Positions 8,122 to 16,861 of a stretch of DNA of 64,000 nucleotides are shown here, piece after piece. Below the pieces are notes generated by a model. The model did not search any database and was not told the DNA's origin. It worked only from the letters and a program-made list of their open reading frames with translations. Positions within the stretch are counted from its first letter, which is position 1. Each line of letters begins with the position of its first letter. The DNA comes from Gammaproteobacteria bacterium (GTDB lineage Bacteria > Pseudomonadota > Gammaproteobacteria > JAJFKO01). Location of the stretch: the NCBI GenBank assembly GCA_028284465.1, contig JANQRR010000003.1:1-64000 (forward strand), written 5' to 3'. The position numbers were made by a program, and so were the translations under genes.

Positions 8122-9165
8122 ATGGATACAAAGAAACATGGACGTTCAGAAAAGTGGCGCAGAGCACATGCTGCCTCTATGCGTCTACACCAGAATCGTC
8201 TAAAGCGTGGGCGGGAAATCGCCGCCAAAAAGACACCTACCAGTGCTGTAATCAAAAAGCGCGCCAATCGAGCTGCACTAGCCAAGCTACGCATGAAATT
8301 TGCTGGTAGCAAGGGCAAGGCATATAACCAGCTATCATCGTCAGAAAAGGTAGCTGTGGATGATCTGGTATCGCGCAACATCAACAGCAAAGTCGTTCGA
8401 CAACTCACCAAGGCTTTAGTTCCCAAGATTCGTTTGGCAGCTAATAAGAAAAAACGTCATCCGGACGTGACGCCAGTTGTTGAGCCAAAAAATCACTCAG
8501 ATAAAAAAAAAGTTACTGAAGGCTACCTAAGAACTCGATTAGGCAGAAAGCAACAAGCTACGCGTAATCGAGCCAAGAATAATAAGTTCAGTGTAGGACG
8601 TATGTCTAACGAGAAAGAAGGCGGTTCTGATGCTGCACATTCCAGAGCTGCTACTTACTCAGTAACTAAAGCAAACCAAGATATCTACAAAACCACAAAT
8701 GATGGTGTTGGTGTGTTTGGTTCTGCTCGCAGAGAACAAGTTAAGAAGTTGCGTGGGCGTACTCGATTAACGTCACAGAGAACAACGAACAAGCGCAATC
8801 AACATCGTGGTAAGCTTATTGCTCGCGCACGCACAAGATCGAATCGAGGCATCAGAAAATCTTTGAAACAGGCTGGCGTCTTGAGAAATGATATTCATGA
8901 CGCTGAGCATGCCATAAATATTATGTTAGAAGATGTTGTGCAAGATAAGATTGAAAGCTTGTTTATTAGGGGTTTGGTACCAAAGCATTTAATTCAGCGC
9001 TATAAAAGGGTAATGAATGATCCAAAGAGATATATTAAGTTTCGTCAATATCATGATGAAATATTAACTCTTTTCAGGACATTACAAGAACTACTCACAA
9101 GCGACGATACGATTTTTCAAAAAGTAAGACAAAGAGTGATGGCTAAAAATCACGGGAGAGCATAA
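8122..9165 (+). CDS. Conserved basic phage protein (347 residues)
   Basis: Very rich in Lys and Arg. The segment LAKLRMKFAGSKGKAYNQLS followed by SSEKVAVDDLV resembles a conserved hypothetical protein of large T4-like phages (pattern: basic helix, YNxLSxxEK). It may be an internal or head-associated DNA-binding protein, because it opens a block behind a late promoter. There is no catalytic motif. It ends one base before the next ATG. Confidence 0.7.
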   Translation: MDTKKHGRSEKWRRAHAASMRLHQNRLKRGREIAAKKTPTSAVIKKRANRAALAKLRMKFAGSKGKAYNQLSSSEKVAVDDLVSRNINSKVVRQLTKALVPKIRLAANKKKRHPDVTPVVEPKNHSDKKKVTEGYLRTRLGRKQQATRNRAKNNKFSVGRMSNEKEGGSDAAHSRAATYSVTKANQDIYKTTNDGVGVFGSARREQVKKLRGRTRLTSQRTTNKRNQHRGKLIARARTRSNRGIRKSLKQAGVLRNDIHDAEHAINIMLEDVVQDKIESLFIRGLVPKHLIQRYKRVMNDPKRYIKFRQYHDEILTLFRTLQELLTSDDTIFQKVRQRVMAKNHGRA

Positions 9166-9993
9166 ATGTCATTTAAATATAAGTCAGATCCAAAGAAAGG
9201 CAAAGCAGCACGACAAGCTGCTATGGGTGGTAAAGTATCGTCTAAATCTGTAGGACCAGGACAGGTTGGTTATGATATTAAGCGTAAAGGACTTGCTAGC
9301 ATTGCTAAGCGCGCAGCAAAGGCCAAAGAACGAGCAGAGAAAAAGGTTGCTGATCGTCATGCAGAAACCAATCCAAGCGATCTTTTCACTGCACATAAGA
9401 ATCTTCGCGACATTGGCGAACGAATTAATAATCACATGAAGAAAGGGCATTTTGATAATGCTCTCGATGATGCATCACAAATGCACCGTCTTTTGGATGA
9501 TGAAGGGCGTGGCCGTCGTGGTGATGCTAACGTAGGTATGGGACGACGTATGCTTAGTGCGCGTGGATCTGGTGGTGAATGGCGTGGTGCTGGTCATACT
9601 GTACGCATGACACTTGCTCATCTACACCACATTAAACATCATGATAGTGCAGAAGAACATCAACGTGACATGGCTCATAATATGGCTACACACCTTGGTG
9701 CTATTCATGACACACACACTGCTAATAATCCAAAACCAGTTGCACCAAAACCAAAGCGTAAAAGTTTCCTTGGTCGTCTTGGTTTACGTGCAGAAAAGGT
9801 AGAAAATCCACACCTAGAAAAAATTCAGTCTATCGTTATGGAACGTCGTATGCTCACACGTACTATTAAAGGACGCATGAAGCCAAAGCGTAATGAAATT
9901 CAAGGGCAACGAACTGGTGTAGATGCAGAGCACGGACAACGACAACCACGTCGTAATGTTCAAGTAGATAAGGCACATCCGCGAGTCCAATAA
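9166..9993 (+). CDS. Basic, His-rich unknown protein, virion-block
   Basis: A 275-residue protein with long runs of Lys/Arg/Ala and a central His-rich stretch (HLHHIKHH, about residues 151-158). It looks largely helical or disordered. Composition and place between other basic proteins suggest an internal virion or scaffold-like protein; that is inference from context only. It overlaps the next gene by one base. Confidence 0.6.
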   Translation: MSFKYKSDPKKGKAARQAAMGGKVSSKSVGPGQVGYDIKRKGLASIAKRAAKAKERAEKKVADRHAETNPSDLFTAHKNLRDIGERINNHMKKGHFDNALDDASQMHRLLDDEGRGRRGDANVGMGRRMLSARGSGGEWRGAGHTVRMTLAHLHHIKHHDSAEEHQRDMAHNMATHLGAIHDTHTANNPKPVAPKPKRKSFLGRLGLRAEKVENPHLEKIQSIVMERRMLTRTIKGRMKPKRNEIQGQRTGVDAEHGQRQPRRNVQVDKAHPRVQ

Positions 9994-10772
9994 TGAACCC
10001 ACAAATTGAAAAAATCAGAAAACTAGTTGCAAAACATCGCAAAGAAATTGCTGATCGAATTGACGTTGATGAACCAGCGGTTCCAAGACGTGATGATAAA
10101 GGCAACGATATCACTGGTAAAAGTGGTAAAACACTTCACGACTATCATAAAGAACGACGGGCAACGCATCGTCAGTTTATGAAAGTTAGATCTGAATCTG
10201 CTTCTGATACTCAGGAAGAACCAGAAGCAGAAAAGCCAGCCAGTCCAAAAGCAAAGACGCCACGTGCAAAAGCTAAAGCCGACAAGCCAGTTGAGCAAGG
10301 CAAGGCTAAAGGTAAAGAAGCTCAGATTGTTATGAGCCCTGACGAAGATCAGTACGATAATAATGCTTTATTCAAAAACGGTAAAAACACCAACATGAAG
10401 GAGCAGTACATTGTTCAGTATATTAGTTGGATATCTGAATCGGTTAAGGTATATAATAACTCTCTGGCTGGTAATAAAAGGCTGGCTAGGATGGAATTCA
10501 AAGGCGGAGCAAACGAAAACACAAAACAAGGAACAGTAGAAGATCACGTTTCTCGTTTTCTAAACAGTGAAACTCATGGGCCACATCGTAAAGATGGTTC
10601 TTATATGACAGCATCAGCAATGCATCATGATTACCATGATTGGTGCGATCATCATGAAGAAGAACCTCATAAACTAACTACATTTGGTAGAGAATTAGGT
10701 AATCATTTACAAAAAGCAAAATTAGGTGGCCGAGTTAGATATCTCAACGTTAAATCTAGACTAACTAAATAA
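9993..10772 (+). CDS. Basic protein with a primase-C-terminal-like domain
   Basis: 259 residues. Residues 1-105 are Lys/Ala/Pro-rich and look disordered. The C-terminus (about 185-255) reads VEDHVSRFL ... HHDYHDWCDHHEEEPHKLTT followed by FGRELGNHLQKAK and VRYLNVKSRL. This resembles the winged-helix tail of P4/D5-type phage primases (pattern: Y-x-x-W-C, E-x-P-L, FGR-x-L, YLG). The catalytic primase and helicase parts are absent. It could bind DNA within the virion or at packaging, which is inference. Confidence 0.6.
   Translation: MNPQIEKIRKLVAKHRKEIADRIDVDEPAVPRRDDKGNDITGKSGKTLHDYHKERRATHRQFMKVRSESASDTQEEPEAEKPASPKAKTPRAKAKADKPVEQGKAKGKEAQIVMSPDEDQYDNNALFKNGKNTNMKEQYIVQYISWISESVKVYNNSLAGNKRLARMEFKGGANENTKQGTVEDHVSRFLNSETHGPHRKDGSYMTASAMHHDYHDWCDHHEEEPHKLTTFGRELGNHLQKAKLGGRVRYLNVKSRLTK
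10764..10771 (+). promoter_or_regulatory. Possible late promoter (ACTAAATA)
   Basis: ACTAAATA ends 29 bases before ATG 10801 and overlaps the upstream stop. It is a weaker relative of TATAAATA; similar CTAAATA elements lie before the lysin (minus strand), the 54938 microprotein and the 57520 gene at 34-64 bases. Confidence 0.3.
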
Positions 10773-10800
10773 CTAAAAACAATAAGGGAGAATATACCCA

Positions 10801-11273
10801 TGGCAGGTTCTTGGGGCGATAAAGACGACAAGACAAGCACTGGTACTGTTGCAGTAGAAGCAAATGGTTTGTGCACTGGTACAGGAACCAGTTTCACAAC
10901 TGAAGCAGAAGTTGGTGATTTTCTCACGACTGATGCTGAATCATTGCGCATTGTTAGCATTACCAATACTACTGTTTGTCACGTTCAAGCTCAAACACTA
11001 GGTGGTGCAATTGCTACGGCAGCTGCTAACCAATTCACACTATCCGAAAAACCACAGTACGTTGTTACTTCTGAAGTTGGTGCCAACGCATCTCAGATCT
11101 TTGGTGTTGACACGACAGAAGCCGGTATTACTGCTGGTGTAGCTAATCCAGGTTGGGTACGTCGTACGGTTGGATCTGGTACTAAGTCAGGACGTGTAAG
11201 CCACGAAGTTCTAGTTGCTGGCCGCACGATTACTGGCGATGCTGCGGACGATACCGAATATCCGGATAGCTAA
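10801..11273 (+). CDS. Putative virion structural protein
   Basis: 157 residues, rich in Gly, Ala and Thr with beta character and few charges, typical of phage structural proteins. The C-terminal KSGRVSHEVLVAGRTITGDA resembles a segment seen in structural proteins of marine T4-like phages (GRVxxEVLV). It has its own ribosome site (AAGGGAGA) and possibly its own late promoter. Exact role (decoration, tail or neck) is not visible. Confidence 0.65.
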
Positions 11274-11275
11274 TA

Positions 11276-11596
11276 ATGGCGAATAATGCTACAAAAATAA
11301 GTGCGCTTAATGCGTGCACTACACCAGTAGCAGCAGATGTTGTTGTTATGTCAGCTAACGTTGCAGGTAATGCTGTTTCGTATCAGGTGACATTCAACAA
11401 CTTCTTTGCGAATGCTGCTGCTAATGTTTCTGTGAATGTAGCAACATCCGCTACTATGGCCGTTACTGGCAACTCCACACCAGCAAATAATACAGACAAC
11501 TCAGATCGTCCGAATAATGCTATTTGGGCGGATGACAATTATATTTATGTTTGGAATGGAACAGAAATAAAAAGAGCTGCGTTAAGCACCTTCTAA
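11276..11596 (+). CDS. Putative small virion protein
   Basis: A 106-residue Ala/Asn/Val/Thr-rich protein ending in AIWADDNYIYVWNGTEIKRA followed by ALSTF, a beta-type C-terminal segment common in phage appendage and decoration proteins. It starts two bases after the upstream stop. Confidence 0.6.
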   Translation: MANNATKISALNACTTPVAADVVVMSANVAGNAVSYQVTFNNFFANAAANVSVNVATSATMAVTGNSTPANNTDNSDRPNNAIWADDNYIYVWNGTEIKRAALSTF

Positions 11597-11605
11597 GGTA
11601 ATTGA

Positions 11606-11998
11606 ATGAATGATTTTCCTTTGAATAAGGAAACGTTTCTTTTATATGCATCACAACACTATGACGGCGGGTTTATTGCGGGGATGGATGAACTCAAAGA
11701 AGATTTGAATCGTGTCAAGTATATTAAGAAATTGGTTACAAGATACGTACAGAACGATGATCTAAAAGAACGTTTGATATTGAATCACATTATTGTACTA
11801 AACAATGTATTTGGTGCACGAGCTGCATCAAGAATCTTGTATTACAAACTCAAGGATTGTTTTCACATCATCAAACCTTTCCTTGTACTGATTAATATTC
11901 TTCCAGAGAAGTACTACAACATTGATGATGTAGATGTGATCGATACGAATGTAATTCCTATGGATCAGCTAATAGTAGAGAAGCTTAGGAACTTATGA
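11606..11998 (+). CDS. Conserved T4-like phage protein (DUF7207-like)
   Basis: 130 residues. The segment VKYIKKLVTRYVQNDDLKER followed by LILNHIIVLNNVFGARAASR matches a family found in most T4-like marine phages (my memory: DUF7207), of unknown function. Helical. Its stop overlaps the next ATG. Confidence 0.7.
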   Translation: MNDFPLNKETFLLYASQHYDGGFIAGMDELKEDLNRVKYIKKLVTRYVQNDDLKERLILNHIIVLNNVFGARAASRILYYKLKDCFHIIKPFLVLINILPEKYYNIDDVDVIDTNVIPMDQLIVEKLRNL

Positions 11999-12162
11999 AG
12001 ATTAAAGAAACAGCAGTACCAGCGAATGCAGTGGCCGCAACTGGTGGTCACGTAAAGCCGATTGGTCCAGATGATACGCCACCGGGCGTGATAGCTTCTC
12101 AGCGCAAGAAAAAGAAAAAACGAATGTATGAGATTATGCGAAGGATGATAGGTAAAGCATAA
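11995..12162 (+). CDS. Small basic phage protein with poly-Lys stretch
   Basis: A 55-residue protein starting at ATG 11995 (ATGA overlap). It contains GGHVKPIGPDDTPPG, then a run of Lys (QRKKKKKR) and a basic helix. Short proteins of this make-up, with a Gly/Pro linker and poly-Lys, recur next to structural genes in T4-like phages. Function unknown. Confidence 0.6.
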   Translation: MKIKETAVPANAVAATGGHVKPIGPDDTPPGVIASQRKKKKKRMYEIMRRMIGKA

Positions 12163-12178
12163 CTAAAGGAATACCAAA

Positions 12179-12400
12179 ATGCCCGAAGGATTGACAGAAT
12201 TGATTGGTAACATCATTTCACAAGTCCCTTTGGTAGCACTGACAGTATATCTCTGGATTACAGATAGGCGTGATAAACAAAAACAAATTGAATATTTAAG
12301 ACAACAAAATAATGAAAAGGCCGAGTTAATGGAAAAGTTCACTGAATCCCTTGATAAATTGTCCTTGTCTCTAGAACTCATTAAGGACAGACTGAGATGA
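12179..12400 (+). CDS. Single-span membrane protein, BhlA/holin-like layout
   Basis: A 73-residue protein with one N-terminal span (about residues 12-28, ISQVPLVALTVYLWI) followed by a charged coiled-coil tail. Length and layout resemble BhlA/UviB-type holin-like proteins, but no sequence motif proves it. It overlaps the next gene by 4 bases and precedes a four-span membrane protein. Confidence 0.55.
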   Translation: MPEGLTELIGNIISQVPLVALTVYLWITDRRDKQKQIEYLRQQNNEKAELMEKFTESLDKLSLSLELIKDRLR

Positions 12401-12579
12401 ATCTCTTAAAAATTTTCACCCCTGAAGAAATTGATTCGGAAAAACAAAAAGAACTTGCCACTAAAAGAGCGCGTGCTTTATCGGCTAAAGAGCATGCGAA
12501 AGAATCGTTGTCGCGATTTGAACATTCCCTTCTAGAATTAGAAACTATATTAACTAAGGCCAAGAAAGAAGAGCACTAA
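12397..12579 (+). CDS. Small charged helical protein
   Basis: 60 residues, almost wholly charged helix (SEKQKELATKRARALSAKEH), coiled-coil-prone. Coupled to the membrane proteins on both sides. Function unknown. Confidence 0.55.
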   Translation: MNLLKIFTPEEIDSEKQKELATKRARALSAKEHAKESLSRFEHSLLELETILTKAKKEEH

Positions 12580-12580
12580 C

Positions 12581-13156
12581 ATGCAAGGTATCCTTTCATG
12601 GATGTTTTCATGGGAAACTTGGTGGTTAGCACATACTGATCGCCTAGTAGCAGCAAGCAACTTTACTGTAACGGCAGCAATGCTTATTCTGGCAGCTGCC
12701 GTTACATACTCATTATTATTCGTCAGATTTACTCAGCAAACAGATATTAGGTACATGCTCATAGGCGTTCTTATGGAATCGCTTGGTTGGGCTTTACACA
12801 GATTCTATTGGGGTTTGTGGCGCGTTTATCGTTTGTATGGCAATGAAGAAGTGTCGCAATGGTTTGTCTCACATGGTTACTTGGCTTTGATACCAGCAGC
12901 TATGATTTTGGCTGGTTTGGTCATGATCATTGGGCCAATCATCAGTATTTTCTTCAAGAATGCTGGTAGAGTACAGAATTACATGATAGCAACAGCATTG
13001 ATCGCTTCTCTCTACTGGTTCTGGTGGTGGAAGCTTGGTGATGCTTTCGAGACAGCAAGATTACGCACAGAGGCATTGACTAAGATAGAGCAATCTGTTA
13101 AGCCTAAAGTTCTTTTGGATGAGAAGGCTAAGATCAAGCTTCAGCAACGACAATAA
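12581..13156 (+). CDS. Multi-span membrane protein
   Basis: A 191-residue protein with about four hydrophobic spans (near residues 28-50, 60-76, 105-127 and 136-152) and many Trp residues, ending in a charged cytoplasmic-looking tail. It may act with the two upstream small proteins in membrane remodelling or lysis. No family recognised. Confidence 0.6.
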   Translation: MQGILSWMFSWETWWLAHTDRLVAASNFTVTAAMLILAAAVTYSLLFVRFTQQTDIRYMLIGVLMESLGWALHRFYWGLWRVYRLYGNEEVSQWFVSHGYLALIPAAMILAGLVMIIGPIISIFFKNAGRVQNYMIATALIASLYWFWWWKLGDAFETARLRTEALTKIEQSVKPKVLLDEKAKIKLQQRQ

Positions 13157-13167
13157 TAAGTGATATC

Positions 13168-13356
13168 ATGAAAGCGATTGCTTCAGCACTGTACAATTTT
13201 GGATTGTATGTTACTTGGGTAAAATTATGGATGGGTAACCTTCCAACTGCATTTGAGCATTCAGATTTGTGGAATAAAAATTTTGTTCCACAATTTAATA
13301 TGCAAATGCAAACTGTTGTGAACAATGCTTTAGCAGATGAGTTTCATGATGAATAG
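13168..13356 (+). CDS. EF-tail small protein
   Basis: A 62-residue protein ending VVNNALADEFHDE. It shares the WVKLWMGNLP element near residue 16 with the next gene (WTKIWESNLT), so this pair is a recognisable local duplication within the dispersed set. Confidence 0.6.
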   Translation: MKAIASALYNFGLYVTWVKLWMGNLPTAFEHSDLWNKNFVPQFNMQMQTVVNNALADEFHDE

Positions 13357-13525
13357 TATTAGTATTATTGTACATAGTAAAAATTTGTCTGCTGCTTGGA
13401 CAAAAATATGGGAATCAAATCTAACAAACCCGTTGAATTATTGGAGTAATAAATTTGACGGGCATTTTTGTCAACAGGCACATCATTCAATACATGAAGA
13501 GTTAAAAAATGAGTTCGCAGATTGA
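13337..13525 (+). CDS. EF-tail small protein, partner of the previous gene
   Basis: About 62 residues (starts at 13337, 13346 or 13349 are all possible), ending HSIHEELKNEFAD. WTKIWESNL aligns with WVKLWMGNL in the gene before. Its stop overlaps the next gene. Confidence 0.6.
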   Translation: MSFMMNSISIIVHSKNLSAAWTKIWESNLTNPLNYWSNKFDGHFCQQAHHSIHEELKNEFAD

Positions 13526-13736
13526 TATGTATATGGGTTCGCGGGTTAATGCGTATATGAGAACGCACATAAGAGAAAAAGCATTTCTCGATACTTGGCG
13601 TGCTAAACATGAGCAGTGTCGTTTAACACGATGGTTATCATTCATTAATTTGAATGGAAATCCTGATATTCTTAGCACTATTGATTTGGTATTAAAAAAT
13701 GAGCTTTATCGATCAGAAATACATCATGATGGTTAG
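13509..13736 (+). CDS. EF-tail-like small protein
   Basis: A 75-residue protein ending IDLVLKNELYRSEIHHDG, with the motif set back from the end. Arg/Thr-rich middle. Its 3' end overlaps the primase gene by 38 bases. Confidence 0.55.
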   Translation: MSSQIDMYMGSRVNAYMRTHIREKAFLDTWRAKHEQCRLTRWLSFINLNGNPDILSTIDLVLKNELYRSEIHHDG

Positions 13737-14694
13737 TGCTGATCTGCCTAAGTTTAAGCAGGTTGGTAGTAATTATAATTTTCGTTGTGTGTTCTGTGGT
13801 GATTCAGAAAAGAATCAAAACATTGCGCGTGGCTACCTGATCGAGAACTTAGGCGACTATTACTCGTACTGCCATAACTGTCATCAGTCATATCCATTCC
13901 CCCTGTTTCTTAAGCACGTCAACCAAACACTCTATGATGACTACATCAAAGAGAAGTATTTGACTGACGATAAGCAATACAAGCAAGCAAAACCAAAAAA
14001 AGAAATTCTTCACAAGGAAACAGAAAATCTTGGCATTCCAAGCATCATGTGGTTGGATGTTGATCATCCCGCGCGCAAGATGCTAAGTAATAGACGAATC
14101 CCTACACGCTGGTATCCAAACTTGTTCTATGCTGAGAACTTCAACGCATTTGCCGACAAGCATGTGCCAGACAAGTATAACAAAGAACGAGCAGAAGCCA
14201 GGGTTGTGATTCCGTTGCGCACGCGTAGTGGAAAATTATCAGGATTTCAGGGTAGGGCTATTGACCCAAAGGCCAAGTTGAGATACACTACTGTTTTGTT
14301 AGCAAAGGACAATCACAAGCTGTTCAATCTTGATCGAGTGAACCTCAATGTGACTAACTATGCTATTGAAGGTGCGTTTGATGCCATGATGTTGAGCAAT
14401 GCAATTGCCGCTTGTGGATCTGACATTATCAGTGCAGTGAGAAAAGCTGAGTTGAACACATCGAATATGGTGTTTGTTTTTGACAATGAACCACGCAATA
14501 AGTCCATTGTGAAACAGATGAACAAAGCTGTGGTGAATGGTCATAAGATAGCGATCTGGCCAAGCACTGTAACTGAAGGCCACGACATCAACGATATGGT
14601 TCTTGTTGGTAAAGATGTAGAAAAGATACTATTGGAAAATACGTATCAAGGTTTAGATGCTGAACTTCAATTAACTGAATGGAAAAAGGTATGA
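13699..14694 (+). CDS. 61: DNA primase (T4 gp61 type)
   Basis: Makes RNA primers for the lagging strand and partners the gp41 helicase. 331 residues. The N-terminal zinc ribbon has CxxC pairs at Cys30/Cys33 and Cys58/Cys61. The Toprim-like core follows, with YAIEGAFDAMML and the acidic segment VFVFDNEPRN. The start MSFIDQKY matches the typical start of this family (SFIDxKY), so ATG 13699 is preferred over ATG 13726. The upstream small protein overlaps it. Confidence 0.93.
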   Translation: MSFIDQKYIMMVSADLPKFKQVGSNYNFRCVFCGDSEKNQNIARGYLIENLGDYYSYCHNCHQSYPFPLFLKHVNQTLYDDYIKEKYLTDDKQYKQAKPKKEILHKETENLGIPSIMWLDVDHPARKMLSNRRIPTRWYPNLFYAENFNAFADKHVPDKYNKERAEARVVIPLRTRSGKLSGFQGRAIDPKAKLRYTTVLLAKDNHKLFNLDRVNLNVTNYAIEGAFDAMMLSNAIAACGSDIISAVRKAELNTSNMVFVFDNEPRNKSIVKQMNKAVVNGHKIAIWPSTVTEGHDINDMVLVGKDVEKILLENTYQGLDAELQLTEWKKV

Positions 14695-14873
14695 AGTATC
14701 TAATATCTAATGTGTTGGATAAAATGCCTAAAGTGGTTGACATTAATTATAATGTTTCTGCATTAACGTATAAAAATATTTATGTAAAGATTGATTATCT
14801 TGAAAGAGATTATATAATGACAGCGATACAAGAAGGTTTACATGACGACATTCCCAGAAGCACTACCAAATAA
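14691..14873 (+). CDS. EF-tail-like small protein
   Basis: A 60-residue protein starting at ATG 14691 (ATGA overlap with primase) and ending YIMTAIQEGLHDDIPRSTTK, so the motif is weak and extended. Overlaps the MazG gene by 32 bases. Confidence 0.5.
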   Translation: MKYLISNVLDKMPKVVDINYNVSALTYKNIYVKIDYLERDYIMTAIQEGLHDDIPRSTTK

Positions 14874-15282
14874 ACAACAGCAAAGACAACTTGATCGAAT
14901 TCCGTATCAAGGCAAAACCAATCAAGAATTGGTTCGTGAGTTTATGGAAACATTTGATCACGAAACTCCAGCAGAATTTATGGTTCCTTCCGAAGATACT
15001 ATTAATCTTCGCCGCAAGCTCATGGAAGAAGAGCATCTTGAGCTGCTTGAAGAAATGAAGGGGCGCGACAAAGAAAAGATCGCCAAAGAGTTGACAGATC
15101 TCTTAGTCGTGGTATATGGAACAGCAATTGCTTATGGCATCGATGCCGACGCATGTATGAAGGAAGTACATCGTTCTAACATGAGCAAGCTTGGTGAAGA
15201 CGGAAAGCCATTGTATCGTGAAGATGGTAAGGTACTTAAAGGCCCAAATTTCTCACCAGCTGACTTGTCGGACATTGTGTAA
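14842..15282 (+). CDS. MazG-type nucleotide pyrophosphohydrolase
   Basis: All-alpha NTP pyrophosphatase of the MazG/HisE superfamily, 146 residues. The metal-binding pattern is visible: LMEEEHLELLEEM (EExxE) near residue 58 and ELTDLLVVVYGTA (ExxD) near 80. The C-terminal SNMSKLGEDGKPLYREDGKV followed by LKGPNF is typical of phage versions. Likely clears non-canonical nucleotides or alters host nucleotide signals. Confidence 0.85.
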   Translation: MTTFPEALPNKQQQRQLDRIPYQGKTNQELVREFMETFDHETPAEFMVPSEDTINLRRKLMEEEHLELLEEMKGRDKEKIAKELTDLLVVVYGTAIAYGIDADACMKEVHRSNMSKLGEDGKPLYREDGKVLKGPNFSPADLSDIV

Positions 15283-15491
15283 TGAAGTTTTTCTTGATTC
15301 ATTCTCACAAAGGCGATAGCCTGCAACAACATCAATCTGAAGAGTTGAATTTAATTGTTGACACAGTGAACAAAAACATTCAAAAATTCGGTGCGAAGAA
15401 CTACCAGTTTCAAATCTTCAAAGGACGCGAGATTGAACTGGAAATTGATAGTGTGCAATATAAAGGATTTGAATATGCCTACAAAAATTGA
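15282..15491 (+). CDS. Unknown 69-residue protein
   Basis: Starts at ATG 15282 overlapping the MazG stop (TAATG). It begins KFFLIHSHKGDSL and has alternating charge. The next gene starts inside its 3' end at 15475. No family recognised. Confidence 0.55.
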   Translation: MKFFLIHSHKGDSLQQHQSEELNLIVDTVNKNIQKFGAKNYQFQIFKGREIELEIDSVQYKGFEYAYKN

Positions 15492-16371
15492 CAGCATCAC
15501 TCCGGAACAGGAAGCTCAAATTCCGGGTTGGGTTGAGAAGTGGCGTAAGGTTGATATGTCAACCGAGCCTGCTTTGTTTGATCGTGCAGAAGCAGCTGCG
15601 GCAGCACTTTACAAAGCAATTGACCATGCTGTTCCACCAATGCTTCGAGCATCGTCGCCTAGAGAAGCAGTAATTAAAGGTGTTGATTTTGTCTTTGAGA
15701 AAAAAGGACAAAAGGCAACCAAAAAAGATTACATGAATGGCATTTATAATAGCTATGGTGGTTCGCCACTTGCTGCTTGGAATGCCTACATCACATTTTT
15801 CCGTGACGTGCTCGATTGGGAAAATGAAACACTCGAAACATTCAAGTATGGTGAAGAATTGTGCTTGACATGTGGTTGGGTTTGGTGGCATGAAGAAGTT
15901 TGTGTCATCACAGATCGTCCGGAAACTATTCGGATGAATGATGAAAACCAGTTGCACTGTGAAGATGGGCCAGCACTTAAGTATCGTGATGGTTGGTCAA
16001 TCTACAGCTGGAACGGTACAACAATTCCTGCTAATTGGATTGAGGACAAGGAAAATCTTGATCCTACAACCGCACTTACGTGGGAAAACGTCGAACAGCG
16101 ACGTTGTGCAGCCGAGATTATCGGCTGGGATAAGGTTCTCGATAAGCTGAATTGTTCCGTCATTGACGAGAACAAAGATCCAGAAATCGGAACACTCGTT
16201 GAAGTTGACATTCCAGACATTGGTCGGGAACGATTCTTGCGAGTAAGATGTGGCACTGGACGCAACTTTGCACTTCCTGTACCACCAGATGTACGCACGG
16301 CAGTTGATGCCCAAGCTTGGACATGGAACCTTGATCCAAGCGACTTTGAAGCACCAGAAGTCCGTACGTAA
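15475..16371 (+). CDS. DUF6745-type protein
   Basis: 298 residues from ATG 15475. The middle reads VCVITDRPETIRMNDENQLH followed by CEDGPALKYRDGWSIYSWNG, the signature (H-x-x-x-GP-A, Y-DGW-x-x-Y-x-W-x-G) I associate with DUF6745 proteins of phages and plasmids. The N-terminal half is helical (GSPLAAWNAYITFFRDVL). Function unknown. The 121-residue protein that follows is a frequent companion. Confidence 0.75.
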   Translation: MPTKIDSITPEQEAQIPGWVEKWRKVDMSTEPALFDRAEAAAAALYKAIDHAVPPMLRASSPREAVIKGVDFVFEKKGQKATKKDYMNGIYNSYGGSPLAAWNAYITFFRDVLDWENETLETFKYGEELCLTCGWVWWHEEVCVITDRPETIRMNDENQLHCEDGPALKYRDGWSIYSWNGTTIPANWIEDKENLDPTTALTWENVEQRRCAAEIIGWDKVLDKLNCSVIDENKDPEIGTLVEVDIPDIGRERFLRVRCGTGRNFALPVPPDVRTAVDAQAWTWNLDPSDFEAPEVRT

Positions 16372-16434
16372 ATCAGTCTATCTGTAGCTACTATATAGAC
16401 TTGTAAAGAAAGCTGAACGAAAGGATAGTATACT

Positions 16435-16800
16435 ATGACTCAGCAAACACCACGAACGTTCACTAAGCGTTGTGCGCAAGGCGATGTTATGTTCATTCGC
16501 ATTGACGACGATAAGCTTCCAGATCTTGATGGTTGGGAGAAGGTTAAGCCAGAAGGCAAAGAGTTGATTGTTACTCACTCTGAAACCGGGCATCACCACG
16601 TGCTTCTGGCTGATGACGCTGACATGTTCGAAAATAAGGATGACGAGCTATCGGCATTCCTGACGGTTCACCGTGCGTCCACACTTGAGCACAAGCGTCC
16701 TTACGACACGCACGAACCGATTCTGTTTGCTCCTGGCACATACAAGGTAATCCGACAGCGTGAGTACACGCCTGAAGGCTACCGGCGTGTAATGGACTAA
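16435..16800 (+). CDS. Companion protein of the DUF6745 gene
   Basis: A 121-residue protein with CAQGDVMFIRIDDDKLPDLD and THSETGHHHVLLADDADMFE, a conserved small phage/plasmid protein (GDVxxIxxxxLP, SETGHHH) that commonly lies beside DUF6745 genes. The GHHH cluster could bind metal. Ribosome site GAAAGGA; a strong terminator follows its stop. Confidence 0.7.
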   Translation: MTQQTPRTFTKRCAQGDVMFIRIDDDKLPDLDGWEKVKPEGKELIVTHSETGHHHVLLADDADMFENKDDELSAFLTVHRASTLEHKRPYDTHEPILFAPGTYKVIRQREYTPEGYRRVMD

Positions 16801-16820
16801 CAGGCTTTTAGTCGGGGAGA

Positions 16821-16857
16821 GGGGCATGGGCTTTGCGGCCTGTGTCCCTTTTTTTTA
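16821..16857 (+). terminator. Strong rho-independent terminator
   Basis: GGGGCATGGGC (16821-16831) pairs with GCCTGTGTCCC (16838-16848) through 11 base pairs with G-U wobbles, around a TTTGCG loop. Eight T residues follow. It closes the DUF6745 pair transcript. Confidence 0.85.
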
Positions 16858-16861
16858 TTCA

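Noticed and set aside
16391..16434. Promoter with GTCTAT/ATAGAC repeat before the 16435 gene
   Set aside because: A short inverted repeat and TATATA are present, but there is no -35 box or extended -10, and the region may simply be a leader. Not strong enough to list.
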